In this document: positions 26,410-34,710 of the stretch, piece after piece | How the letters are laid out: the number at the start of each line of letters is the position of its first letter | Position numbering within the stretch: position 1 is the stretch's first letter | Source: Cellvibrio sp. UBA7661 | Lineage (GTDB): Bacteria > Pseudomonadota > Gammaproteobacteria > Pseudomonadales > Cellvibrionaceae | Direction of reading: 5' to 3' | DNA length: 64,000 bases | Assembly: GCA_002483365.1 (NCBI GenBank) | Contig: DLHT01000010.1 | Span: forward strand, 1 to 64,000 | Position numbers and translations under genes: made by a program | The notes under the pieces: model-generated | Told to the model about the DNA's origin: nothing | The model's database searches: none | Seen by the model: only the letters and a program-made list of their open reading frames with translations

Positions 26410-28809
26410 TTAGAAGCGGATCGTACCTTGTACTGCAATGCTTCTTGGGCGCTCGTAGAAGGCGTAATAACCCGTGCCGCTGGAAACGGTGGTCGCTACC
26501 GGTAGCCCGTTCGCGTAAGTCACAATGGATTCATCGCTCAGGTTTTTGCCGATCAGGGCCAATTCCCATTTGTCGTCCTGATCGCTCAATGCAATGCGAG
26601 CATTGAGTTTGGTGTAGGACGGTTGCTCAAATTTGGGGTCCAGCGATGGTGTAGTCAGATACTCCGCGCTGTAGATAACATCCAGTGTGTTGACCAGTTT
26701 GAGGCCATTGCTGAAGTTGATGGTGTAATCAATGCCTGCGTTGCCTTGTAGCTCAGGGGTAAACTCGCGGCGCTTGCCGGTTGCATCGCACACCGTCGGA
26801 TTGTTTGGATTGCGCTCTGCATCCGGCTGGCCGAAATAACATTGCGAATTTTTGAAATCCGTGTATTCAAAGTCGATATAGGCTGCGCCGCCACGAACCA
26901 GAATGTTATCGGTCAGTGCCCAGCGACCATCGATTTCCAAGCCTTGTACAGTGGCTTCACCGGCGTTGGTGACGTTAAAACTCAAGCTACCATCGAACTG
27001 GCTGGTTTGCATGTCGGTAAATTCAGAGCGGAATAGCGCGACATTCAGTTCAGCTGATCCTCCGGCCAATACAAATTTTCCACCGATCTCATAGTTTTTA
27101 ACTTTCTCTTCTTCAAATTCCCAGGTGCCTTCAATATTGGTAGCTGCACCCGTTGGGAAAAATGCGCTGGGGGGAACGCTTTGCCCGTTATAAACACCGT
27201 CCAGCTCGTTAGGGGCGGAGTTGGCGCGCACGTCAAAGCCACCGGATTTGAAGCCAGTGGTATAGCTGGCATAGAGCATATCCGTATCATTAAGATCGTA
27301 TTGCAGTGTCAATTGTGGGGTAAAGCCGGATTCGTTCCTGTCGCCCTTAATCTTATGCGGGTCAATTTTGAATTGACTCCAGAGGAAGTTGTAAGGATCA
27401 GCGATTGTTCCCTGTGGCAGAGTTACATTGGTGTTGCTCACATGGTATTGGTGACGGCTCGCCTCCTTGGATTCGTGGGTGTAGCGCGCACCAATCACGG
27501 CACGGGCTGAATCGCTGAAATTCCACGTGAACTGGGCGAAGATCGCTGCCAAATCTGTATCTTGTTGGAAATCGCGCTGAGTCGATGCATCGCGTAACAG
27601 GTTGGACATGGTGGCGCCAAGCCGTGAACCCAGTGCAGTAGGAATAAAACTATCGGTCGGAACGCGGATGGTGTCGTGGAATTTAAGGTCGCTGGATTGG
27701 AAGAAGAGGCCGCCAAGATAACTGATGGTGCCATCTTCAGGTGAAGCTATACGCAGTTCCTGGCTAACCTGGCTGTAGTCCTCATCAGACAAAATGTTAA
27801 ACCCGGGGGCGCCGGTAAAATCGCAATCGCACAGTTCCTGATAGGTGTAGGCGTTATAACCTGTGACCGAGGTCAGAGTGTGCTCGCCAATGTCCCGCTC
27901 AACTGTCAGGGTCGCGTTTTTAGTGTCGTTGTAGCTGTAGTCACCATTGGACTGACGTCTCCAATCGTGGGTGGTATCGAGTTGGTATTGGCCGTTGGTA
28001 AAGAATGACAAGGCATTGGCATAAGAGCCGCCGACGGGCTTAACGACCTCAATATTGCGACCATCGCTATCAAACGAACCGTCTTCTACTTTCAGGACGA
28101 TGTCCCACAAGTCGCTTGGTTGCCATTGCAAGGTGGCGCGCACTACGCGATTTTTATCGCCCGATTCGTCGCGCCCAAGCGTGGTGTTTTCCATATAACC
28201 GTCGATACTGCTGTCCAGCACCGCCAAACGGATGCCGACGGTATCACTCAATGGGCTTGAAAACACAGCGCGTATGTCTTGCTCGCCATGATCAGGCTCA
28301 TACAAGGCTGTAATCTTGGCTTCGGTTTCATCGCCAGGTTTGGCGGTAGTAATGCTGATAGCGCCAGCAGTGGAGTTCTTGCCGAACAGAATACTTTGTG
28401 GCCCACGCAGGACTTCCACGCGTTCAATATCAAGGAAGGGCGCGCGCGCCAATTGCGCGCGGCCGTAATGGATGCCATCGATAAATTGCGCTGCTGATTG
28501 TTCGAACCCCTGGTTTACTCCGGAGCTGATGCCGCGGATGGCGATGTTGGTGCCTATGCCGGTTTGGGTCATGTTGAAGCTGGGGATGTAATCGCCCATG
28601 GTTTCAATGTTGGTGATCCCGGCCGATTCAATTTTTTCGCCCCCCAACGCATTTACCGACAAGGGGACATCGCGCAGGCTTTGTTGGCGTTTTTGCGCCG
28701 TGACCATCACTTCTTCCAGCGCAGGACTGTCATCTGTCTGTGCATATGCCGGTACAGCAAACGATAAAGCGATAGCCATTGAGAGAAGGTTAACTCTGTA
28801 CTCTTTCAC
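26410..28809 (-). CDS. TonB-dependent outer-membrane receptor
   Basis: A 799-residue receptor with a signal peptide ending VPAYAQ (about residue 23), TonB-box region LEEVMVTAQKRQQSLRDVPLSVNAL, plug motif VEVLRGPQSILFGKNSTAGAISITT and a barrel ending in Phe (AVQGTIRF). The VTAQKR-QSLRDVP form belongs to a large family common in sphingomonads and Cellvibrio-like bacteria, whose members import varied plant-derived or siderophore compounds. No degradative gene is adjacent to suggest a substrate. It is divergently oriented to rnpB; the 0.2 kb between them includes the rnpB promoter. Confidence 0.87.
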   Translation of the reverse strand: MKEYRVNLLSMAIALSFAVPAYAQTDDSPALEEVMVTAQKRQQSLRDVPLSVNALGGEKIESAGITNIETMGDYIPSFNMTQTGIGTNIAIRGISSGVNQGFEQSAAQFIDGIHYGRAQLARAPFLDIERVEVLRGPQSILFGKNSTAGAISITTAKPGDETEAKITALYEPDHGEQDIRAVFSSPLSDTVGIRLAVLDSSIDGYMENTTLGRDESGDKNRVVRATLQWQPSDLWDIVLKVEDGSFDSDGRNIEVVKPVGGSYANALSFFTNGQYQLDTTHDWRRQSNGDYSYNDTKNATLTVERDIGEHTLTSVTGYNAYTYQELCDCDFTGAPGFNILSDEDYSQVSQELRIASPEDGTISYLGGLFFQSSDLKFHDTIRVPTDSFIPTALGSRLGATMSNLLRDASTQRDFQQDTDLAAIFAQFTWNFSDSARAVIGARYTHESKEASRHQYHVSNTNVTLPQGTIADPYNFLWSQFKIDPHKIKGDRNESGFTPQLTLQYDLNDTDMLYASYTTGFKSGGFDVRANSAPNELDGVYNGQSVPPSAFFPTGAATNIEGTWEFEEEKVKNYEIGGKFVLAGGSAELNVALFRSEFTDMQTSQFDGSLSFNVTNAGEATVQGLEIDGRWALTDNILVRGGAAYIDFEYTDFKNSQCYFGQPDAERNPNNPTVCDATGKRREFTPELQGNAGIDYTINFSNGLKLVNTLDVIYSAEYLTTPSLDPKFEQPSYTKLNARIALSDQDDKWELALIGKNLSDESIVTYANGLPVATTVSSGTGYYAFYERPRSIAVQGTIRF

Positions 28810-28999
28810 GGAAACTCTCCTGAGCTTTTATTGTGGGGGGGCGTGAAATCTTGGGTGTCCATGTTCGGGGCAACAAACACTTGTTAATTAATAGCGTAAA
28901 GTGGCAAAAATACCAGCTCCGGGCATTTTTTGCCCCAACTTGGCTATAAGCCTGCCACTTTTGGTGACGTGGTTAGCAAAAGCACACGATGTATTGCGC

Positions 29000-29028
29000 T
29001 TGCGCTATTAGTCACCGGCGAGTAATGT
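29000..29028 (+). promoter_or_regulatory. Promoter of rnpB
   Basis: TTGCGC (29000-29005) and TAATGT (29023-29028) are separated by exactly 17 bp. Transcription would start about 7 bases later, at the first bases of RNase P RNA. The GC-rich stretch after the -10 box resembles the discriminator of stringently controlled stable-RNA promoters. Confidence 0.7.
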
Positions 29029-29034
29029 GCGCGC

Positions 29035-29448
<414 letters not shown>

Positions 29449-29497
29449 TTATTGATTTGTCTGGGTTGTGGGGGTGTTTCACCCCTTCAGCTCGGAT

Positions 29498-29530
29498 TGC
29501 TACAAAAAATGCTACAAACCCTGCTACAAA
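29498..29530 (+). repeat. Three TGCTACAAA iterons spaced 12 bp (left end of island)
   Basis: TGCTACAAA occurs at 29498, 29510 and 29522, in exact 12 bp register. The same motif occurs at the right end of the island. Such evenly spaced short repeats next to an attachment repeat are typical of integrase arm-type sites. They overlap the first codons of the integrase-like gene, which favours a binding role. Confidence 0.6.
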
Positions 29531-30660
29531 AGCGCTCCAATGGTTATTACTATTTCCGCTGGGTGAGCCCTCCTGCAATCAGAAGCCTTCTCGGAAAGCG
29601 GGAAGTCATCAAATCCCTTCGTACTACCTCAAAAATTCAGGCTTTGGCCAGAGCTGGACACCTTTACTCATTAGTAAATAGACTAAAAGCACAGCATGAC
29701 CAGTCGCTTATTGATGTTCAATCGGCAGGCTCTGAGTTTCTTGGGCAGGATTACAATGGAGTTGTTGTGGAAGAGTTGCTAACGCGAGTTGTTGCCGTTC
29801 AGTCGGTGATTAATGATTATCTGGATATTCCTCATGTCAGAGTGCTTTTGAAAAAAGCTGGTAGAGATGAATTAGTCGGCTTCGATCCAGCGTTCATTGA
29901 CGAGCTGAATGAATCAGAGCTGACGGCTTTAAAGGAAAGCCAGCAAAGGTTCGCTAAAATCATTCTTGCAGAGCATTTGCCTTGGTTAATGGCCGTGCTT
30001 TTGCATTTTTCGAAGAACACTCAGGCCGCTTCTTATCGTGAGTTGCAATACAAAAGAGAGTCAATTCCCAAGGTTTTAAAGTTTTACAGAGACGCTAAAA
30101 AAAATCGGCTTGGAGAGGTTTTTGATGGAGTTACGATTTATCAGGTGCTTGATGGCTTATTTTTAAATGAACCTAAGTTTAAATTGTTAAAGCCTATGTC
30201 TTGTGTGTTGAAGTTCTTTCCTGAGATGTATGAGCGTTACTTGGAAGTAATGACTGACACTTCTCATCAATCGTTTTTTTATCAAAGTGCAGAGGATGCT
30301 AGGATGCATGCTCTTAATGATGCATCCAAGTTAAAAGAGAAGTTGAGAAGAGCAACAGCTCTGAAAGATCAACCTTTTTTGTATCGCCTATGTCTCTATA
30401 GAGAGAATGCCTATCACACCATTTTTACGAATAAGCCCGTTGATGAACAATTGCTTTATTCAATATTTTTCAAAGTAAGTGCCGTGGATTTTAAAGTTGC
30501 GGGTAGAGAGGTGGCGGATTGGAAGATTGAAAAATATAGAAGGGCAGTGACCGAACAGAGACCACATAATCTTAAGCGCTTTTTTGGGGATAAAAAAATC
30601 AACCGAATAGCCCTCTTAAATAAGAAGGCTATTGCGGAGCGTAGAGAAGAGAGTTGTTGA
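29509..30660 (+). CDS. Integrase-like protein lacking a recognisable catalytic domain
   Basis: A 383-residue protein when started at ATG 29509 (an in-frame TTG at 29452 would lie in the rnpB end region and has no ribosome binding site). Residues 3-50 (LLQKRSNGYYYFRW, then GKREVIKSLRTTSKIQALARAG) match the N-terminal domain of a group of tyrosine integrases. The remaining 330 residues, mostly helical and Lys-rich, contain no Arg-His-x-x-Arg or C-terminal Tyr signature, so the catalytic core seems absent. It ends 4 bp before the convergent nuclease gene. It may be a truncated or rearranged integrase, or a directionality or arm-binding factor. No strong Shine-Dalgarno is visible. Confidence 0.6.
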   Translation: MLQTLLQKRSNGYYYFRWVSPPAIRSLLGKREVIKSLRTTSKIQALARAGHLYSLVNRLKAQHDQSLIDVQSAGSEFLGQDYNGVVVEELLTRVVAVQSVINDYLDIPHVRVLLKKAGRDELVGFDPAFIDELNESELTALKESQQRFAKIILAEHLPWLMAVLLHFSKNTQAASYRELQYKRESIPKVLKFYRDAKKNRLGEVFDGVTIYQVLDGLFLNEPKFKLLKPMSCVLKFFPEMYERYLEVMTDTSHQSFFYQSAEDARMHALNDASKLKEKLRRATALKDQPFLYRLCLYRENAYHTIFTNKPVDEQLLYSIFFKVSAVDFKVAGREVADWKIEKYRRAVTEQRPHNLKRFFGDKKINRIALLNKKAIAERREESC

Positions 30661-30664
30661 TGGC

Positions 30665-32239
30665 TCAGTTTTCTGCGAATAAAACTATATCAAGCTCTTG
30701 TAGTTGATCGTGATGAATCGCAAACACTCCTAAGCTGTCTGCCAATTGCAGTGCTGATTTTGTATAGGCAGCATTTGTTACCACAGCTGCATAATCTGCA
30801 TTATAAAAACCTTTTGCAGCATGGGCTTCCTGAATTGCTTTGTTGCCAACTGGAAGGGAGTAAAATTTGCACTGGATTACCACTTTAATATCATTCTTTG
30901 TTCCGATTACATCGGCACCTTGATCGCCTGTTGCTTTAGTTGTGTTCGCCTCCCAGCCAAGAAGTTCTGTCATATATCTTGCAACGGCCTTCTCATATTC
31001 TATGGGCGAAACTATCGAGTCAAAATCCTTTGATGGTATTTCATTGTCATCACTCAGGAGCACGCGTGTAACAATGCGGTTCATTGCGTGAAATATTGTG
31101 TCTTCATCTGGTTGGTGTATTGAAGTATCCAATAAGTACAGATCACCCTCTTCATCTCGTATGGCTATATTTTTAGTTCCTTTTAAAAAAGCGGTAAAGA
31201 AAGAGTTTAGTGTTGTTTTATGGTGCGCAATTATCGCTTGCAGTCTTTTTCTGCAAAAAACAAGTAGTTCCCTTTCGAACTCTTCAAATACGGGATCTCC
31301 ATACTCGTCAGTGTAAAAAAGTTGGTTATGCTTTATTAATAGTGGGCTTAGGTATTTGTTGGTAGTTAGGTAATTGAATGTTATTGCTAGGTCTATTGTA
31401 TATATTGTTTTTATCACTGACTGGTATAAATTTCCTTCCGCTAAATACTCCTGTGCGGACTCTATCTCATCACCTATCAACGATAAATATATTGGCCTGT
31501 ATGAATCATCCATGCTCAATAAAAACGTATTTTGGCGTAATTCCTCTTGGGCTAAGTCTAAAATCTTACTAAGTTGGTCAGGTTCCAGTTCATCAGGTAT
31601 TTCCTGTTCGGCAGTAGCTCTGTCAGTAATAAAGCTACTTACAATCCACGTTAGAGTATGGAGGATAAGTTCCATAGAGGTTCGTTTATCCTCTTCCTCC
31701 GAATGAAAAAATAAGCAATGCGTCAGGTTTAGAATGTAGCCATCATTGGTCGTCTCAGTAAATTCTTCTGCTCTATAGCCAAAAAAACGATAAGAAGTGG
31801 TTTTAATTAAGTTATCGGTATTTGCAATTATCGCCTCAAATCTAGGCGTGATGAATGCTCTAATTTCCTTATGAAATGGTGAAAAATTTGTATCACCGTA
31901 TTTATCAGCAATATCCAAATTTTCACATGACTTGATTAATTTTTCTAAGTAATCGTTTTTGGCTAGGTAAGCTAAAAGTAAAGGTACGTTTAAGTTTAAA
32001 AAAATATGCTTTGCAGCTTTCGTTTGATCTACAAGCAGCATGGAATTGGCTTCATCAGCTAACGTCTCAACTATTGCTTTGTATGATTGCTTATGCACGC
32101 TATCGAATTGATTGAAAAAGCCATCCGAGAGAAATTCCTCCTTGAATTTCGCAATAACCGCCTCTGCGGGGGTCGTCAGGGATGCTGAGAGAGTTGGTGT
32201 GGCGGTCGTCGAAAACCCCAGTAGTTTTTTCCAAAACAT
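30665..32239 (-). CDS. Mrr-type restriction endonuclease with duplicated N-terminal domain
   Basis: A 524-residue protein. The C-terminal 110 residues are an Mrr-like nuclease domain of the PD-(D/E)xK fold: D443 in GADVIG, then Q456 and K458 in VVIQCKFYS, followed by VGNKAIQEAHAAKGFYNADYAAVVTNAAYT, which is the family hallmark. Mrr enzymes cleave modified or foreign DNA. The N-terminal 400 residues are not a known domain to me but contain an internal repeat: residues 91-139 align without gaps to 290-338 (offset 199), with 20 identities by hand, around a common YGDxxF and FxxxRxxAIIA pattern. These two units may be a sensor or assembly module. It is convergent with the integrase-like gene and divergent from the serine recombinase. 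Confidence 0.85.
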   Translation of the reverse strand: MFWKKLLGFSTTATPTLSASLTTPAEAVIAKFKEEFLSDGFFNQFDSVHKQSYKAIVETLADEANSMLLVDQTKAAKHIFLNLNVPLLLAYLAKNDYLEKLIKSCENLDIADKYGDTNFSPFHKEIRAFITPRFEAIIANTDNLIKTTSYRFFGYRAEEFTETTNDGYILNLTHCLFFHSEEEDKRTSMELILHTLTWIVSSFITDRATAEQEIPDELEPDQLSKILDLAQEELRQNTFLLSMDDSYRPIYLSLIGDEIESAQEYLAEGNLYQSVIKTIYTIDLAITFNYLTTNKYLSPLLIKHNQLFYTDEYGDPVFEEFERELLVFCRKRLQAIIAHHKTTLNSFFTAFLKGTKNIAIRDEEGDLYLLDTSIHQPDEDTIFHAMNRIVTRVLLSDDNEIPSKDFDSIVSPIEYEKAVARYMTELLGWEANTTKATGDQGADVIGTKNDIKVVIQCKFYSLPVGNKAIQEAHAAKGFYNADYAAVVTNAAYTKSALQLADSLGVFAIHHDQLQELDIVLFAEN

Positions 32240-32342
32240 GCTTTTTGTTCCGTTAGCTAAGATCGTCTGGATAATATGTGTTGATTGGCGATAAATCCAG
32301 AAGGTCTACATATCCGTTGGTATCAACAATCGAACGGTTGCC

Positions 32343-32436
32343 GATACTAGCCAAATATGCGTTATTTTGGGTTCAACAAATTAGCCTTTCAATTTAACGA
32401 TACCATTGATATGATACCCCTAGGTTTTGTGATACC
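32343..32436. repeat. GATAC(C) direct repeats upstream of the serine recombinase
   Basis: GATACC occurs at 32399, 32413 and 32431, and GATACT at 32343, all within the 213 bp between the divergent nuclease and recombinase genes. They could be operator or recombination subsites. Spacing is irregular, so confidence is low. Confidence 0.35.
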
Positions 32437-32452
32437 AAAAAGAGGGTTAATC

Positions 32453-33022
32453 ATGGGTCGAGTTTTCGCATACTGCCGTGTAAGTACAGCAGATCAAACA
32501 ACCGCTAATCAATTACACGAGATAACAGCCGCTGGCTTTGCTATAGAAGGGCATAGGGCGATTGAAGAGGTTATCTCTGGCTCCGTAGAGGCTAAGCAGC
32601 GAACGGGCTGGAATCGACTTATAGAGCGGCTAGAAAGCGGTGATGTGCTTGTTGTGACCAAGTTGGATAGGTTAGGGCGTAACGCTATGGATGTTCGTTC
32701 GACGGTTGAGGATTTAGCAGCTAAGGGCATTCGGGTTCACTGTCTGGCGCTTGGGGGTGTTGACCTCACCAGTCCAGCCGGAAAGATGACAATGCAGGTT
32801 ATTAGTGCTGTAGCTGAATTTGAGCGTGATTTGCTTATAGAGCGTACCCAATCAGGTTTAGCGAGAGCCAAAGCAGATGGTAAGAAGCTGGGGCGGCCTG
32901 AAGCAACTGAAACAAGAGCTAGTGTTCAAGAATTAAAAGAGCAGAAGTTCAGCCAATCACAGGTGGCGGCGAAGCTTGGCATTAGCTTGCCGACTGTTAA
33001 GAGGCATTGGAAGCCTAAGTAG
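32453..33022 (+). CDS. Serine recombinase (resolvase/invertase family)
   Basis: A 189-residue small serine recombinase when started at ATG 32453 (MGRVFAYCRVSTADQ). The nucleophile is S11. The family motif KLDRLGRN and the E-helix segment MTMQVISAVAEFERDLLIERTQSGLARAK are intact, and a C-terminal Hin-like helix-turn-helix is present (SQSQVAAKLGISLPTVKRHW). It appears complete and active. Upstream in-frame starts would add a poor N-terminus, and GAGGG lies 7 bases before the chosen ATG. It may resolve or invert DNA within the island or drive its mobility. Confidence 0.92.
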   Translation: MGRVFAYCRVSTADQTTANQLHEITAAGFAIEGHRAIEEVISGSVEAKQRTGWNRLIERLESGDVLVVTKLDRLGRNAMDVRSTVEDLAAKGIRVHCLALGGVDLTSPAGKMTMQVISAVAEFERDLLIERTQSGLARAKADGKKLGRPEATETRASVQELKEQKFSQSQVAAKLGISLPTVKRHWKPK

Positions 33023-33177
33023 TCAGAGATATTTTGGATTCTCTGCCGTTCTTGGCTGGGCGGTGGAGGGCAGTGCTAAGCGCAATGTCGTCCGCCATTG
33101 GGAGACTGTATGTCTGGATTGATTGTTTAGTTTAATCGAGTAAATGGCTACGACTTCCTTGTTTTAGCCTTCAGAAA

Positions 33178-33441
33178 TTAACAATCGGGTAGGTCATCTA
33201 AATTGTTTTTGGTCGTGCTGTCACGGTCGGTTCGCAGATATTTACCTTTTGCGGGGTCATGTACCACTTGTATTTCTGTTCTGCCTGATTTCCATGGAAC
33301 GTAGTATGTGTGCGTTTTGGATTCAATATCTCTAATTGCATCTGCTTTGCTGCGTGGAGACCACGATTGTCCTTCTGCACACAGCTTTGTAATGTCGCCG
33401 TCTTGATTCTTTCCTGTTTTGTAAACTGCTCTGTCTGTCAT
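33178..33441 (-). CDS. DUF3892 family protein
   Basis: An 87-residue protein starting at an ATG preceded by a strong AGGAGG, 6 bases away. It fits DUF3892: ITKLCAEGQSWSPRSKADAIRDIES, then a Tyr-Tyr strand (HTYYVPW), VQVVHDPAKGKYLRT and the closing NNLDDLPDC. The family function is unknown, and it occurs often in small mobile or accessory regions. It reads toward the serine recombinase gene. Confidence 0.85.
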   Translation of the reverse strand: MTDRAVYKTGKNQDGDITKLCAEGQSWSPRSKADAIRDIESKTHTYYVPWKSGRTEIQVVHDPAKGKYLRTDRDSTTKNNLDDLPDC

Positions 33442-33628
33442 TTTAAACCTCCTGTTTGCGTTGCTGGTTGGCCGGAGTGTACCAATGGGATGGAGGGATA
33501 AAAATAACACGGTATTACACGCGGTTTTGAGTCACGGCTAAGGCTTGTCAAGCTTCGTGTGGGTGCCGATATTTGTCGAATCTCGCATTACGGAGGTGGT
33601 GCTGTAGTCATGGTGCTTAGCATCGCTC

Positions 33629-33666
33629 TTGTAGCACTTGGCGTTTGCTACGGCTATTGCTACAAA
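33629..33666 (+). repeat. TGCTACAAA-type iterons at the right end of the island
   Basis: TGCTACAAA at 33658-33666, a diverged copy TGCTACGGC at 33646-33654 (again 12 bp apart) and an inverted copy TTGTAGCA at 33629-33636. They mirror the set at the left end. Confidence 0.55.
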
Positions 33667-33712
33667 ATCCCCGCTAGGGTAGCCTGCACGCCTTGATTTA
33701 ACGGTGCCCCTA

Positions 33713-33733
33713 CCGGCTTACAGGCCGACTCCG
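33713..33733 (+). repeat. Right attachment repeat (displaced copy of rnpB 3' end)
   Basis: CCGGCTTACAGGCCGACTCCG, identical to the left copy except for one base. This version pairs slightly better with the 5' strand of P1 (a G-C pair in place of a G-U). Confidence 0.85.
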
Positions 33734-33742
33734 CTGAATTAC

Positions 33743-33777
33743 AAAAGCCAAACGGTATCCGGTACCGTTTGGCTTTT
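33743..33777. terminator. Rho-independent terminator, probably the native rnpB terminator
   Basis: Perfect 15 bp stem AAAAGCCAAACGGTA / TACCGTTTGGCTTTT with TCCGG loop and following T-run. It starts 9 bases beyond the displaced rnpB 3' repeat, as expected for the original rnpB terminator. Confidence 0.85.
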
Positions 33778-34005
33778 TATTTTGCGCGATAACTCCATGC
33801 GGCGAAATTTTTATCGAAGAGTACGCAGCTAACTATTGTTTCCTCCATTTGACTTGCGTTAGTCTGCGCCAGCTGTTTTAGCGAGGGAGGTTTGTATCTG
33901 GCTCACTCGTTGATTCCCTTTAATTGAGATATCCGCTGGTTGTTTTTTCTGCTGTATAGATCCAAACCTTCTATTAATTTCACCTTATTACCGCAAAATA
34001 ATTTC

Positions 34006-34030
34006 AAACTTAATGCATTACATTAAGTTT
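34006..34030. repeat. Perfect inverted repeat upstream of the mra promoter
   Basis: AAACTTAATG and CATTAAGTTT are perfect 10 bp arms around CATTA. It lies 130 bp upstream of the mra -35 box. There is no T-run after it, so an operator is as likely as an RNA hairpin. The remaining bases between 33780 and 34005 show nothing I can assign. Confidence 0.5.
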
Positions 34031-34160
34031 GCGCTCTATTGCTTTGTTTTTGTTATTTAAGTTGTTTTTCATGCTCTTTCTTCTGTGCGTTTTCCCTTCC
34101 TGTTTGACGAAATTTCCCGATTTTTCCTGTGATTTTCCACGTCTTTTGGCAATTGCTCGC

Positions 34161-34188
34161 TTGACTTTGCACTGCCCCGATTTATAGT
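34161..34188 (+). promoter_or_regulatory. Promoter of the dcw (mra) operon
   Basis: TTGACT (34161-34166) and TATAGT (34183-34188) with a 16 bp spacer give a strong sigma70 promoter. Transcription would start a few bases before the MraZ boxes. Confidence 0.85.
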
Positions 34189-34196
34189 GAGCAGCG

Positions 34197-34231
34197 TGGG
34201 AAAAAGTGGGTATTTGTGGATTTTTGTGGAA
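34197..34231 (+). promoter_or_regulatory. MraZ operator, four boxes
   Basis: TGGGA (34197), TGGGT (34207), TGGAT (34217) and TGGAA (34227) are spaced exactly 10 bp apart. MraZ is known to bind TGGGN direct repeats separated by 5 bp in its own promoter region. The last two boxes have A for G at the fourth base. Confidence 0.85.
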
Positions 34232-34255
34232 AATAAACCCAACAAGTGGTGAAGC

Positions 34256-34702
34256 GTGTCCAATCTAACCGGTAGTTACTCCATCAGCATGGACCCCAAG
34301 GGTCGCATGGCGATACCAGCGCGCATTCGCGAATCGCTGGAGTCGACTGGTGCTGCGCGTTTATGGATAACTGCACACATGTATGAACGCTGCTTGTTGG
34401 TCTACTCCGAAGAAGAATGGCAGCCGGTTCTTGCCAAAATTCAAGCATTACCCGCCGGGAACGAGCATGTCCGCCGGATTCAGCGCCGCTTTATCGGTCA
34501 GGCGGTGAATCTTGAGATGGATGCAAATGGCCGTCTTCTGGTTCCTCCCACCCTGCGTGACTTTGCGCATCTGGATAAAAAACTCATGTTGGTTTGCCTG
34601 GGCAACAAAATGGAGCTGTGGAATGAAGACAGCTGGAATGCCTTTATGGATCAACCACTTGAGGGCGATATGCCAGCCGACTTACAAAATCTTTCCTTCT
34701 AG
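34256..34702 (+). CDS. mraZ: Transcriptional regulator MraZ
   Basis: A 148-residue DNA-binding regulator with two AbrB-like SpoVT domains. The first has GSYSISMDPKGRMAIPARIRESLES, the second has VNLEMDANGRLLVPPTLRDFA; both contain the D-x-x-G-R DNA-contact motif. MraZ represses the dcw promoter in E. coli. The GTG start (34256) has no in-frame alternative of better quality. It is the first gene of the dcw operon. Confidence 0.95.
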   Translation: MSNLTGSYSISMDPKGRMAIPARIRESLESTGAARLWITAHMYERCLLVYSEEEWQPVLAKIQALPAGNEHVRRIQRRFIGQAVNLEMDANGRLLVPPTLRDFAHLDKKLMLVCLGNKMELWNEDSWNAFMDQPLEGDMPADLQNLSF

Positions 34703-34710
34703 GTGCTGGC

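Noticed and set aside
29452..29508. Upstream TTG start for the integrase-like gene
   Set aside because: It would put the start in the 3' end region of rnpB and add Cys- and Gly-rich residues not fitting the family; ATG at 29509 begins where similarity begins.
32357..32452. Upstream start for the serine recombinase
   Set aside because: The added residues do not match recombinases; the family begins just before the Arg-Val-Ser motif at the chosen ATG.
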